Shown: positions 1-11,549 of the stretch, one piece after another | Layout of the letters: each line of letters begins with the position of its first letter | How positions within the stretch are numbered: position 1 is the first letter of the stretch | DNA from: Pollenia angustigena | Taxonomy: Eukaryota > Arthropoda > Insecta > Diptera > Polleniidae | Reading direction: 5' to 3' | DNA: 64,000 nucleotides | Assembly (NCBI GenBank): GCA_930367215.1 | Contig: OV884059.1 | Location: 236,529,803-236,593,802 of the forward strand | Program-made: the position numbers and the translations under genes | The notes under the pieces: model-generated | Databases searched by the model: none | What the model saw: the letters and a program-made list of their open reading frames with translations, nothing else | What the model was told of the DNA's origin: nothing

Positions 1-56
1 TGAATGACAATATTAAAAAAATTGTAATTATTAAAAAAAAATAATTAAGGATATAT

Positions 57-62
57 TTTAAT
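57..62 (-). promoter_or_regulatory. Possible polyadenylation signal (ATTAAA)
   Basis: An ATTAAA hexamer on the minus strand lies about 145 nt past the stop of the gene ending at 208. No AATAAA was seen between it and the stop on that strand. It is the best available signal, but such hexamers are frequent in AT-rich DNA. Confidence 0.25.
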
Positions 63-207
63 AAGTTGTGATACAAAGAAATCAAAATAGAGGCGACTAT
101 TGAATTATAGTTTTGGCAAATCATATACAACTTAGAAGACGAGAAATAGTTTGAAAATAGAAAATTTTAAAGAATAGAACAGGTTTTAAATAAAATTTTT
201 AAATTAT

Positions 208-964
208 TTAAATGCGTTTTCTTAAAGCTAAACGACCCAAAGGACGTTTGGGCTTAGCTTCTTCTTTTTGATCGTGTTCAGATTCTTCGGCGGCAGTGTC
301 TTCAACTGGTTCAGATTTTGAGGGTTTGTTTAATTTACGACGATTTGCTATTACAAAAAATATAAAATTAAATGTTAAAAAAAAATTGTTTTTTAAGAAA
401 TCTATACATTTTTACACTCACATGCAGAGCTGGGTTTGTTAAATCCTTTTGGTGCTGGAGCAGCTACAGGTGCTGATTCTTCAGCTTCTTCCTGTGAGTC
501 TTGGGAACCTGCAGGTTTGCTGGGCCTGGGTGCAGGTTTTTCTACTGCGAAAATAGTAAAAAAAATTTAATAAGTAAATTTTGGAAACTTTCATTTGCTA
601 TTAGTTTAAGTTACATTTGTTTTTCTTGGCATTCATTTGTCTGCGTTTAAGTGAGTTCAAGAAATCGTCGTTGGAACGGAATGGACGTATAACGGGTCCA
701 ATACGTTTAGGTGTCTCTGTTGTTGTTGTGGTAGTTGTTGTTGAGGAAGCTTCTTCAGCTTCATCCCCATATTCTTTTTCCTCACCGTTTTCGGCATAAT
801 CACCCTCTTCATCTTCAGCTGGTGCTTGTGTTGTGGTTGTCGATACTTTTATTGGTGGTTTACCAACTGGACGTCTAAGAGCAATACGTTTACCAACTGC
901 TCCCTCTTGAGCCACAGTGAAACTTAAGTTGCAGGCCAAAGCAAAAATAACAAAGAATAAAGTA
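208..964 (-). CDS. Secreted Thr/Glu/Lys-rich protein, three 3' exons (first exon not found)
   Basis: Host gene, unnamed. Three minus-strand exons join in frame with GT-AG introns: 964..615, 544..422 and 347..208. The stop is at 208..210. About 203 residues are visible. The 964 end is an acceptor (phase 2), so the start lies in an unseen upstream exon. The first visible residues (STLFFVIFALA, then CNLSFTVAQE) look like a signal peptide core, suggesting secretion. Then follow KRIALRRPVGKPP, a run of eight Thr inside an acidic stretch, an Ala/Pro/Glu-rich exon, and a basic tail ending RPLGRLALRKRI. The basic LALR/IALRRP-like motif occurs near both ends. No known domain is seen. Low complexity suggests an extracellular-matrix-like or precursor protein, but function is not inferred. 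Intron phases, short introns (about 70 nt) and bias free of stops across all three exons make this a real gene. Confidence 0.75.
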
Positions 965-1424
965 CTATAAAGGAAAATAAGAATTTTTTTTATTATAATT
1001 AAGAAAATTTTTAAATAGTAAAAATATAATAAAATAGAAGAAAAGCATAATCTGAAAGAATAACAATAAATTTTTATTTTACTTCAGAAGTTTTTCTGGA
1101 ACTCAATTCAAGTTCTAAATTAAGGCGGATTTATTCAATGAAATTTAAGAGAGATCCTTGATAAAAAACAAGATAATCCATAAAAAATATTATACCTTTA
1201 GACTGGGGTTTTGAGATCTCAGTTAGTTTATCTGAAATTGCAATACAATTTACATGGGAATTTCGATCGATATCGAATGTTGCGATTTGCCCCCTGGTTT
1301 AGTTAATCTGATAACAGATTAGTGCCGCCTTTACCAAGTTTGTATACGAAATTTTGAAGAAACAGCTTAGTTTTACTTAAAATGTTGGTCTTTAATAAAA
1401 TAATAATAAAAAAAATCACATTTC
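965..1424. other. Upstream flank of the first gene, no gene seen
   Basis: This AT-rich stretch should hold the intron, and perhaps exon 1, of the gene ending at 964. I found no ATG on the minus strand followed by a good donor in the right phase. The first exon may lie further away, inside or beyond the LINE fragment. Confidence 0.4.
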
Positions 1425-2232
1425 GCCGGAAAAATCCGAGCGGAGTCGGAAACGTTAAACTGAGTTTATACTTAATCCACATCTCCAAAACCTGGTCTAA
1501 GCCCTGTCTGGAACTCAACACATATATTTCAAGAGAGACCAAGCTCGTTATTTTTCACAGTAAGGCTGTGCTGGATACCCGGACCCTGCAAGGGTATGAT
1601 ACAGCATTGGCACATAGACTTATAGGTAAGAGCCGGGGAACAAACCACCCTTGTGTCACTGCAATGGGGTGATCCGGAATAGATTCCGCAATTTCGTTAA
1701 CCGGTCCTGGATGAATAGAACGCATTGCAGGGTGTCTAGAGCATTATGGCCGGGATTAAATACAAGGGCAACTTAGGTTCTATTGGGCTTGGATATGAGT
1801 GGTCTCAGGACTCTTATAGCGTTTTTGGCGGGCCATTGTTCTGTTTGGGCTTTTACAATTAAATGGGACAATACAATACTGGACTTCTGAAGATTAAAAG
1901 AGGATGCTGGGAGCTAGAGAAGATTGAGCATGAGCTGTGTCACTACTATAGGATACAGAGTCTCAAATGGAAATGGCCGGGTTTCACGACGAACTGGAGA
2001 GTATCGCTGGATGTAATCCAGTCGATCTACTGGGTTTTGTCAGGGAAGAAGGCCGGTTATCTTTGATGAGGAAGAGTATCGTTCTCTGATATTTTTCTAG
2101 AAACCATCTATCAATTATTTTCTTTCTCTTCCTTCTTCCTCTATATTGAAGGAATTTACAATGGACCGCTTTGTACTCCGGATAAAAGTGTACTCTTGGA
2201 CTCATAAGCCTTCTTTACCTAGCCTAACCTAA
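1425..2232 (+). mobile_element. Jockey-type LINE, decayed 3' end
   Basis: GC content rises here relative to both flanks. In one frame near 1820 the translation reads AGHCSVWAFTIKWDNTILDF, then a stop, then a CWELEKIEHELCHYY stretch. This matches the C-terminal part of Jockey-clade proteins (GHC motif, then a C-C-EH-LCHC zinc finger). Several stops break it. The right end is TAGCCTAACCTAAGG (about 2220), a Jockey-like 3' terminus that recurs in the minus-strand copy at 27953. Upstream RNase H motifs could not be recognised, so the left boundary is set only by base composition. Confidence 0.6.
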
Positions 2233-2654
2233 GGTCTCAATTTTTAACTCCAATGTAAAATGAACTTTGTTGTATTAATGTGAACACATGATCTTGAGGC
2301 ACAAACTCTTTACAAGTGCTCACCAGCAGATGCATAAGTGGAATTTTGATGATATTTTGGTCAAAGACAATAACTAACAGGGATCTAAAGACAGCGAACA
2401 GGACAATTCTCGCTGGCAACTGAAATCCTAAGATGAAAGTGGATCTGGCTTGGACAGTGGTGGATTTACGCCTAGGCCGGCATAATTTAAAAGGCGCCAA
2501 AATTTAAAGGTACAAGAATGTAAGGGGAATTCAAATTCGAAAATTGATTTGGCCAAGTTTTACTTTAAACGAATACGAAATTTGTATTAAACAAGCATTT
2601 AACCTGCTACTTCGTTAGCGTCTCCTTTTTCTTAGTGGTCATATTTTTATGCCA
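2233..2654. other. Non-coding, nothing recognised
   Basis: Intergenic stretch between the LINE end and the GTACCAAA repeat. A minus-strand ORF here has no recognisable motif and is not called. Confidence 0.4.
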
Positions 2655-3250
2655 AATTTTTTTTTAATGTTTTGAAAAAAGTACCAAAAATAATTACGAT
2701 TTTTACCCCTTAAATGTACGAATTTCGAAAAAGTACCAAATCCATATTCGTATTTTTTTGATAAATTTTGAATGTGGTATAAACTTTGTTTCTATGTTTA
2801 TTGGTTCAAAAAATAGATGGGGTGTCAAAAAAGTACCAAAATTCAGGTTTTACCCGTTTACTCCCCAAAAGCGCCGAATTTTAAAAAAGTACCAGACACC
2901 TGCCCGCTTATTTTTCTAAAGAACAACGATAAGTATTACATTTTTTTGTATCTCTTTTAGTTTTGGAGATAAAAGGTTACCGAATTTTCCCGTTTACTCT
3001 TAAGTTTCGACTATGGGTTAAAAAAAATGTTAAATTTTTAAAAATGATTAATATTAAATTTAATACCATAGAACACGATACACAAAATCTGTAAAATATT
3101 TTGGCGATATTTACAATTATGAGGTCAAATTTTAAAACAAAATATGGGATTTTTTTATAATGCGGATTCAAACCTGGGTTTTTTTTTGTAAAGTTTAGCA
3201 GCTTGGCGTTTTGTATCATAAAACTTTTACTCCGTAGAATTTCCACTCTA
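2655..3250 (+). repeat. GTACCAAA interspersed repeat, copy 1
   Basis: Contains repeated AAAAAAGTACCAAA-like motifs and the string CCAGACACCTGCCCGCTTAT (about 2891). The same series, including GTACCAAAATT and CCAGACACCCGTCCGCTTAT, occurs at 22890..23330. This copy continues past 2920 into AACAACGAT, whereas the other is interrupted there by a Helentron, so this copy serves as its empty site. Family unknown. Confidence 0.6.
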
Positions 3251-3525
3251 CCAAAAAACGCTATCTATATGAAGTTTATTTCCGAAAACGTGTTAATCAG
3301 TGCATTATCTAAGAATTTGTTAAGAAGAAGGTAAAATAACTAATTTTTAATGAAGAATCCCCAGTTTATCGTTATCCTTCCGGCAATGGGAATGCCATTC
3401 ATTTTTATTTTAAGCTTTTATCAAGAGGATCAAAATAACATATTGAATGTATGTTTTTGTGCACACTGGCTATAAAAATAAAAAATTATCAAAATTTTTT
3501 TTTTTGTTCTACAATCTTATGCTAA

Positions 3526-4019
3526 GTTCACACTTGGGTTTTTAAACGCGTTTAAGCAAAATGTTGATTTAGCTAATCAAAGCCGAACGAACATTACATT
3601 TGAGATGATTAAGAAAAAAAAACACACAACAAACACACAAAAATAAATCAAACAAATTTATATTTCTTTGAAGTATTAAAAATGGATAAAAACACTTTTA
3701 TAAGGTTATCAGAAGATTATTTTAATCATTTTAATGATGAAATTGTGAAAATTGATGAATTATTTAAGGAAAAAATAAAAACATTAAGCAGAAATCTTGG
3801 CCGGTTGTACACGACATGTTGGCGATTCTACATTATTAGGTATGTTCAGTGGATTCTATGTGGTTTATGAAGTGATTTAGTTGTAATCATGTCGATTTGA
3901 AGTGATTAACAAATCTCTTCAATGTATGGGTAATCATCTCGATTTTGAAGTGATTAGAGCTTAATCACGTTCGAGCTGCTTAAACGCGTTTAAGAACTCA
4001 AGTGTGAACATAGTATAAG
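3526..4019. mobile_element. MITE with about 40-bp TIRs (TTCACACTTG)
   Basis: The left end CTTATGCTAAGTTCACACTT and the complement of the right end CTTATACTATGTTCACACTT match for about 40 bp, including the palindrome TTAAACGCGTTTAA. Length is 494 bp. An internal ORF (3682..3870, 62 codons, MDKNTFIRLSEDYFNHF...) starts well but has no recognised domain. It may be a remnant of a longer element's accessory gene. No clear target duplication, so the superfamily is open. Confidence 0.65.
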
Positions 4020-4092
4020 AGGCAATACAATTTTGATTCACAATCCATGGAGAAGTCCTAAAGGACGTAATTATAAGTCTTTATATATATAA

Positions 4093-4233
4093 TTTACTGC
4101 CTGTTTATCGATTTCGAACGTCGACGTTCGCATAGAAAATTTATTTAAAACAAAATTCTAAAATTTGTTTTTGCTTTTAATGTAATCTTCTATTCGAACG
4201 TTAACGTTCGAAATCGATGAACAGGCTGTTAAA
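4093..4233. mobile_element. Palindromic MITE with twin 16-bp palindromes
   Basis: The arms TTTACTGCCTGTTTATCGAT and its near-complement at the right end bracket a 141-bp unit. Each arm carries a perfect palindrome: CGAACGTCGACGTTCG on the left (4117..4132 region) and CGAACGTTAACGTTCG on the right. The terminal ACTGCCTGTTT recurs in the 79-bp element at 38466. Confidence 0.65.
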
Positions 4234-4465
4234 CTTTTTTTAATTTGTATGTACATTTCCATGCAAAAAATTCGTGATATTTCAATTTTTGGGGATCTTA
4301 AAACGTCATTCGATTTAGCTTTAATTTAAAACATATGTTCGTACGCTATATATAATTTTAGTATTTAAATTATTTTTTTTTTTTTTTTATAATCACTTCT
4401 ATATAATCAAAAAGGGCGGCATATTTAAGAGTGCCTAGGGCGAAAGCATGCCTAAGTCCGCCACT

Positions 4466-4600
4466 GGGCTTGAACATACATTTCGCAAAAAACAAGATGA
4501 CCTCACAAAATCAACGTTTGACTGGACTCCACAGGGAAGCCGAAGAAGAGGAAGGCTCGTCAGCGAAATTATACGGACAATGAAGAAGTTAGAACTTGTC
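4466..4600 (+). mobile_element. RTE-like LINE, short 3' coding fragment
   Basis: The translation reads EHTFRKKQDDLTKSTFDW then TPQGSRRRGRL. This aligns with the C terminus of the RTE-like LINE at 12299..13546 (GHTLRKPQSDLARNAIEW, NPQGSRRRGRP). It is the region just before the LINE stop codon. Nothing else of the element remains. Confidence 0.65.
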
Positions 4601-4861
4601 GCATCGAAAAGATGTGAAATAAATATTCCACGTTTCTCAAAAATTAAGAAAAAACTGTGACTGTAAATTATGTCGAAAACTATCAAAAGAGATTAAGTCG
4701 TTACGTTATAAACGTCATTACATTGCACCCGAAGCCGATGTGACATTGAAGACGTCGAGAACGTCAGTAACACATATCGTTGACGGCGACCAAAATTTAC
4801 TAAAATTTAAAATTGTTCAACGCCAGCGGCGAACAACTTTAATGTTTTTTGTTTGCAAACA

Positions 4862-5398
4862 AGGCGAATTCATACAAGGTGGTCTTATTTTGAAAACGTT
4901 GTACAACACTGTAAAATATTTTAACGTTGTGTCAAAAATGTCTACAAATATTTCATTTTGTTCAAAGTATATTTATTACAAGTACATGCAAGTGATCAGC
5001 TGTTCAGTTGTTTTATTTTCGATAATGTCAAAATTTGCTTACATTTTAGTCCATCATTTTTTTTTTTTTTTTTTTTTTTTGGTTTGTTTTCTTTATGTTT
5101 GGCTGTTTGACAGTATCAAATGTTTTTACACAAACGAAATGAATGTTGTTTTTTTTTATTGTTGATTTGTTGTAGACTTGCATGTACTTGGTATAAAAAT
5201 ACTTTGATTTTGTTTTTAATTTTGAATTGTGTATTTTGAAATAAAATAACTAAAAAAAATTTTAAAATTTTAAGCGAAAATTATAGAATTTAGTAAAGAT
5301 TCCCCAGAACCAAAAGAACGGTATACCATTTTGACACAAGGTAAGTTATCAGCTATTGCTTACGTAGCAAGATAAGGTCACCTGGTGCAAATTCGCCT
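4862..5398. mobile_element. MITE, AGGCGAATT family, copy 1
   Basis: TIRs AGGCGAATTCATACAAGG on the left and CCTGGTGCAAATTCGCCT on the right are inverted copies over about 23 bp. Subterminal blocks (GTTGTACAACACTGTAAAAT at left; GATTCCCCAGAA and TACGTAGCAAGATAA at right) recur in the shorter copy at 5902..6199. A long T tract lies inside. Confidence 0.7.
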
Positions 5399-5901
5399 AT
5401 TTTGTAAAAATTTTAAAAGCAAAATAATTAAACAATAGAAAAATAAACCAAAAACAAAATGTTATTAATATTATTCTTTGCATTTTGCACTCTTAATTGT
5501 TTTTTAGTGTTAAACTTTTTCTCGCCCCATTTTTATACGTGAGTTTTTTTTTAACAGCGGGAACTTTTCTTACAAAAATGTTACAGACACACTTTTTCTG
5601 TAAATAGGCGAGGTATTTCCTTACGTGACAGCTTGTACTCACCAAAAAAGACAGAGTCTAGTGCGAAAAACAGCTGTTTGTTTTAATATATGGCATTTTT
5701 GTTTCATTTCACACATTTCAATCGAAAAGTTTCTCGACGCGAGGGTTACAGAACATGGGCACTGAACGCTATTCTAGCAGTTGTGATCGAATCAGTGATG
5801 GAAAATTCAGTACTTAGTTACTTTTTTCTGTACTTTTTCATTTCAAATATACCACGGTACCCCCACGTCAGTTTTAGTATTATTTCCTTGTTATGTTATT
5901 G

Positions 5902-6199
5902 CCAAGGCGAATTCATACAAGGTGGTCTTATTTTGAAAACGTTGTACAACACTGTAAAATATTTTAACGTTGTGTCAAAAATTCAAACAAATATTTGATT
6001 TTGTTTTTATAATAAATTGTGTTTTTTTGAAATGTTATAACTTAAAAAAGTTTTAAATTTCACAAGTTTAATCGAAAATTATAGAATTTAGTTAAGATTC
6101 CCCAGAAACAACAGGATGGTATACCATTTTGACACAAGGTTAGTAATTAGCTGTTGCCTACGTAGCAAGATAAGTTCACCTGGTGTAAATTCGCCTTGG
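5902..6199. mobile_element. MITE, AGGCGAATT family, copy 2
   Basis: Ends are CCAAGGCGAATTCATACAAG and CACCTGGTGTAAATTCGCCT plus TGG. The left 80 bp and right 125 bp match copy 1 (4862..5398) closely; the middle is shorter, so the two are deletion variants of one family. It lies inside the 5771..6500 element. Confidence 0.7.
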
Positions 6200-6341
6200 T
6201 TATCGAATTACAGACAAAATTGTAGACGTTTTGAGGAAAAACAATATTCCTCTGGAAAAAATGATTGCGCTTACGGCTGATAATTGCAATGTAATGATGG
6301 GACGATTTAGTGGTGTTCAGGCCAGATTAAAAGAATATTAA
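6198..6341 (+). pseudogene. hAT-like transposase (ZBED/DUF4371 type) fragment
   Basis: A 47-codon open stretch ending in TAA at 6339 reads ITDKIVDVLRKNNIPLEKMI then ALTADNCNVMMGRFSGVQAR. The pattern of xxDNAxVMxGxxxGVxxxLKE is typical of hAT-like transposases and their domesticated ZBED relatives, where it lies near a catalytic Asp. No start codon and no other domain are nearby. It sits directly after a MITE and within another, so it is a relic. Confidence 0.6.
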
Positions 6342-6500
6342 TAATCGAAATTATTTTTTCAGTGTTGCAAAGCATTTATTTAAGTTTTCACAACACTGAA
6401 AAAATAATTTTAATTCGTTCAGTATCGACTGAAAGAATTAGATATAAAATTGCTTTCGAATCGAGTAAGTATTCGATCACGACTGCCAGAATTTGCCTCT

Positions 6501-8829
6501 GAAGTGAATTAAAGATTAAATCCCTAAATGGATTCGAATGCCCTCGCTAGAAGCTCCCTCTATCGCTAATCGTTCATACTCTGGAGTAGCACTACCCAAT
6601 CTGTGCTAACTAAATAAAAAATATCCAATAAAGATGTTCATAGCAATAAAAACAGTTATTTACGACAAAACAAAAGACTTAAGAAACAAACATGTTCACA
6701 AATACACCGGCTTTTGTTATTATTATTTTTTTTTTTTCTTATAAATTTCAGACGTTTTTTGCTTAAATAAAACTAACAAGTCCTTTCAAAAACAAAACAA
6801 ATTATAGATTGTTTTTTTTTTTTTTTTGTAACAACTCAAGGACGTTTGAAATAGTATTTTTTTTTTTCTTCTTTTTTTACTCAGATACCGGATTATTTTT
6901 TTCTTTTGCAGAAAAACCAAAATTAAAACGACCCATATACATTCAAACATGTGTACATATAAATAGACATGTTAAAACACAAACATAAAAAGTTACACAT
7001 GGCTAAGAGTTAAAGCCTAATATATGTTTAGCCAACTGACTATTTGGCTACTTAACAAACCAAAGTATTATGCAAATAAATAGTAAATGAAAAACCGGTA
7101 TTTTAAATATTGAATAGAATCTATTTGAAATTCAAAATGCTTGAATTGCAATGCACATTCAGGTATTTTTAAAAGTACAAATTACAAAGAAGAAAAAAAG
7201 CTTATACATCAGGTAGATTTACAGAATTTACAGTTAGTGTTTAACACAAATACAGACACTTGCAAACACGACTGTATTTCATGGCAAAATTCTTTATAAA
7301 CTATTTTTAGCAAATTTGTTTTTTAATAAAAGTGTGCAAAATACCCAATAAATTACCAACTATAAGGTGTTACTTAATGTGACATTGTAATAAATAATGA
7401 GATTTGTTAATATTTAAAGAAAAATCTAACAATAATATTTAAGCTAGGAAAGTCAAAGGCCACGATTTGAAGACAAAACAGTTAAAATCATTATTTTGAT
7501 ACAGCTCTACAAATTGTATATTTTTTCTTTTTTGTCATCTTTAATGATGCTTTGTGGCATTTTGAAAAAAAAACTGGTTCCTGCAAAAAACCTCTAACAC
7601 ACACTTACCCACATATAAATAAAAAATAAAATTGTTACCACTCTGGCTAAATTGAAAAAAGTGGTTTTGAATAGAAAAAAAAAACATTAAAGTATTATTA
7701 AATATTTTCGGGCTTATAAAATATAAAAAATCACCCAAAAGATGAATAAACAGGCGAAAACTTATTTAAAATACAATCATACAAATTACAAAAAAAAATC
7801 CTGATTTGTATAAAAAATATGGAATTCTTAAAACTAGTCGTTCTCGTGTAGCAGAGAGAGTTTTAAATAAAATTAAAATTATAACACGCATGTGTCTCAA
7901 GTCTTTTGATTTCTATCACAAGTACATACTTGAAGTTCTGCGGTCTTAACAATAACAAAAAAAAAAAAAAAAACAAAATCAAGTACAATGAAATCATGCC
8001 TTAAGTCTTGCTTGCGATTAATCTACAAAGAACTTCTTCTGAAAAACCACAAAGTCATCTTAATTGATATGCAAAGAAGTCAGAAAATACATTTAATCTT
8101 GAAACATTTTGTTTTATAACCGTTCCAGAAACTGAAATGCGAAGCACGTTTATTACATTAAACCAATCTCAGATCTGCTTTTGCTTTTGTTTTTTTTAAG
8201 CAATAAAACTTTACTTTTTGTTTAAAGATTTCAAAAGAAATAATGCTAGACCTTGATTTTATTATTCACAAATGACAAAAACTTAATAATTGCAAATTGC
8301 TGGTTATATAATCAAGTGAGCAGCACAGCACAGACATAAATGCCAATTCATATAAAGTTTATAAATTCCACGACTAAAACCTTCTGTAAAAAAACACCCC
8401 TTTTTTTTGTTTAATCAAGTATCAGAGTGTTTCTAAGTACAATTATTTTATGCAAATCACTCAAAACATAAGTTAAATACACAAAACAAAAAGACATCTT
8501 CTCTAGTCACGATTTGTAAACGTGACAAATAAAAGCCGCTATAAACTCTTTTTTTTTCTTTTTCTCTCTCAAAACCAAAAGAAAATATTGGAAATATTAA
8601 TAAATTAACATACATATGTATGTAAAAAAGTCTTACGTTACATGAATTTTTGTTTTTTAATTCCTTTGAAAAAAAAAAAGTTATTCACAACCAAAATGTG
8701 TATAGGGATTAAACTTCTGGAACGGTGACAAGAAAAACCGATATTTTATTTGTGTTAAAAGTTTTGTAGACACTTTTACCTGATTTAGGCCAATTAGTGG
8801 CAATAAATGGAATCACAAAAATGCCTTAA
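6501..8829. other. AT-rich non-coding stretch
   Basis: Long homopolymer A/T tracts and many short stops in all frames. No ORF with a recognisable motif, no TIR pair and no tRNA-like boxes were seen. It could be intergenic or intronic; nothing supports a gene. Confidence 0.5.
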
Positions 8830-9276
8830 ACAATTGTCAAACCATTTTCTAGGGGAATGGGCATTGTAAATAAAGGTGGAAAGTTCTTGATTGCCATTCG
8901 CTTGGGAGTGGCCAGGAATGATTCCTTTGTTGCAATGCTTATGCAGCTCACGACCTCCGGCTTTAGGCCAGGTATTCCCTGGGAAATGGCTTTTGAACAC
9001 CCGTTCAAAGCTAGCAAATGTGAGAAGGCGGCTAAGTAACCTGATGGTTAAAATAACGTCTCAGGTCAGTAGGAGATAAATATCTCTGAAACTTGGTTTT
9101 TTTTTCCATCACCCGAGTGCCCTGAATGGCTTGATTAGCATCTCAGGAAGTAGTAGGAAGAAGACAAGTATACCCTTCGAAAAACTCCAAATCAATGCTT
9201 GCCTGGAGGGAAGCTGGCAGCCCCAGCACCAGGATCGGATGCGGAAGCCTAATCAGCTACTTCGTCTTAAAATTAA

Positions 9277-10699
9277 ATGATTACCGAAACCGAAACAAAT
9301 GAAACAAAACGATCTGATTTACCGATGACGACTTTTAGCATGAAAACCCGGACAAGATTTGGAACATGGAATGTTAGAACGCTAATGGAGCCATCGCGCC
9401 TGGCCCAACTTTGCAAAGAATTTATAAACTACAAACTACTACTTTTGGGTATAAAGGAAATGAGATGGCCTGATTCGGGCGAAAAAACAACAACAAATGG
9501 ACTCCACTTATTATACTCTGGTAAGGCAGCCAACGAAAATAGAGCATCTGGAGTTGGTTTTCTTCTCTCCAAGGAGGCACATAAAGCTCTTATTAGCTGG
9601 AAACCCTACTCTGACCGCATAATAGTAGTAAGGCTACGTACACGCGCCAGAAACCTGACATTCATTCAATGCTATGCGCCCACCGATGTCTCCGAAGTTG
9701 AAGTGAAGGATGAATTTTATAGCCTTTTGGATCGTGCAATAACATCCTCGAATCGTGGTGATATCTTGGTAGTAATGGGCGACTTCAATGCCCAAACAGG
9801 TCCCAACAACACTGGCCTTGAAAGCGTGATGGGGGTGCATGAATTAGGCAGAGAACTGTAAACGGGGAAATGTTTGTGAACATGTGCGCGGAAAACAGCC
9901 TGGTCATAGGAGGCACTCTGTTTCCACACAAAAAAAAGCACAAAATAACCTGGGCATCACCTGATCATGTTACAGAGAATCAAATAGATCATATAGCTAT
10001 CTCTAGGAAATGGCGTGGCTCACTGTTGGATGTGCGAAGCAAAAGAGGTGCTGACATATCTAGTGATCACCACCTACTCATTGCAAGCGTAAAAAAGACA
10101 GCCCTATGTGTTTCAAAAAGGTTCGATGTAAATAGACTGAAAATCGCCTCTGTCTCATCGAATTACGTAAGTTCCTTAAACGAATCTTTGTTAACAACTA
10201 CCCATGAGGAACGAAAAGTTTGGCATTTAACAAAGAACATGTTTATAAATGCAGCCACAGAGCATATAGGTCTTAAATCAATTAGACGTAAAGAATGGAT
10301 ATCTGATGAAACATGGCGAATCATAAATGAAAGGAAAAATCTTAAAGCTGCACTTAATTCTGCTATAACGAAAAACGAAAAGTCAACCCTTCAAAACCAA
10401 CATGCTACCCTTGATCGCGAAGTAAAACGCAGTGCCCGTAGAGACAAACGTGCATGGACGAATTCCATAGCGTAAGAAGCGCAAGTTGCAGCTGAAACAA
10501 ACCGAACTAGTGACTTATATCGGCTCACGAAGAAGTTAACGAACAACTGTACGTCAGTCTCCACCAAACCTATAAGGGATAACTCCGGCACACTCATCAC
10601 CTCTAAAGGCGAGCAACTTGAACTCTGGGCTACACACTTCTCTGAAATGTTCTCCTCACGTTCTCAGATAAATCCCGCTATATGTGATTGTATTGATCA
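9277..10699 (+). pseudogene. LINE AP endonuclease and linker region (broken)
   Basis: AP-type endonuclease that would nick target DNA for retrotransposition. Visible motifs in order are FGTWNVRTL, GIKEMRWP, IQCYAPTD, VVMGDFNAQTG, TENQIDHIAI and SSDHHLL, so the catalytic Asn, Glu, Tyr, Asp/Asn and His positions are all present. A frameshift near 9850..9870 moves the frame (first part 9277..9861, second 9870..10475), and an in-frame TAA at 10473 follows. The readable frame continues (ETNRTSDLYRLTKKLTNN) until the MITE insertion at 10702. The product cannot be made intact. Confidence 0.75.
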
Positions 10700-10869
10700 T
10701 ACACGCAAAGAAAAAACATGGTTGTGGTAATCATATTCTAAGAGCAACATATTATGATAAGAATTATGATTGTAGTCACCATATTAAGTTTATTATTGAA
10801 TCATATTATGACTAGATATACTCGTACTATTACATCATAATATTTTTCCTTTAATCATATTATTATTCT

Positions 10870-11031
10870 GTTAATCATACTATGTTAAGAAGTAATCAAA
10901 TTTTTGTCATGTTAATCATAATAAGCTAAGAAATTAATCATATTATTGTCATGTTAATCATAATAAGCTAAGAAGTAATCATATTATCATCATGTTAATC
11001 ATAATAAATTTAGAAGCAATCATATTATGAT
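10870..11031 (+). repeat. 40/41-bp tandem array in the MITE arm
   Basis: Four units start near 10871, 10911, 10951 and 10992, each with GTTAATCATAATAAGCTAAG and AATCATATTATTGTC-like halves. The left arm of the host MITE is thus built by tandem duplication. The right arm has only scattered inverted matches. Confidence 0.65.
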
Positions 11032-11133
11032 GCAGCACCTTTCATAGCTGTCATAAAAATACAAAATAAATTTAAATATTTTTGAATCGATTTTTTTTGT
11101 GGCTTTTTACAATTTTTCTTAATGTTAATCAAA

Positions 11134-11549
11134 TAGCGGAGTTCAATATAAGGCTTGCAAAAGAGCAAATGAAAAATCTGTGGTTTTCATGGGCAAACGC
11201 GTGTGTCCATTTTTTCGATTTTAAGATGTTGATGCCATCCATATTGCCTAATTTTGAACGCTCTTTACATTTTTTTGAAAAAAGATGGATCAATTCCGAT
11301 TTTTTACGTAATGACAAAGTTTAAAATGTGCAATATCTAGCCCATAGTTTGATCTAGAATGGTTTTTCGGCTTTCCTGAACAATTTGTTTTAAGACATAC
11401 GCGGTTGCCCATGAAAACCACAGAAATATCGTAGCACTTTTATAAAATATAACGAAATCTCTGTGTGTTTTGTTGTTGGATTTTACAAAAAAACTATGAT
11501 ATTTTGCATTTGCACTATTACATCACTAATACTTGCATGAACTCCGCTA
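11134..11549. mobile_element. Nested MITE with TAGCGGAGTTCA ends
   Basis: Left TAGCGGAGTTCAATATAAGG and right end complement TAGCGGAGTTCATGCAAG are inverted. A second inner pair, GTGGTTTTCATGGGCAA and TTGCCCATGAAAACCAC, strengthens the palindrome. It lies inside the 10702..12017 element, so it is either younger or a core acquired by that element. Confidence 0.65.

Larger units (their letters stand above)
5771..6500. mobile_element. MITE with GGCAGTCGTGATCGAAT ends, filled by later insertions
   Basis: The right end (TATTCGATCACGACTGCCAG) and left end (CTAGCAGTTGTGATCGAATC) form TIRs that match those of the compact 230-bp copy at 39323..39552. The extra length is explained by the AGGCGAATT MITE (5902..6199) and a hAT-like coding fragment between the halves. 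The left half is degraded. Confidence 0.5.

Noticed and set aside
617..799. Plus-strand ORF with a Val run
   Set aside because: It is the antisense of the Thr-rich exon of the minus-strand gene; the Val run is the complement of the Thr repeat.
1303..1542. 79-codon minus-strand ORF
   Set aside because: It overlaps the decayed LINE region, lacks motifs and has a low-complexity centre.
4740..5165. 141-codon ORF
   Set aside because: It starts in unassigned sequence and runs into the AGGCGAATT MITE and a poly-T tract, so it is a chance fusion.
5690..5998. 102-codon ORF
   Set aside because: It crosses the boundary of two nested MITEs and has no motif.
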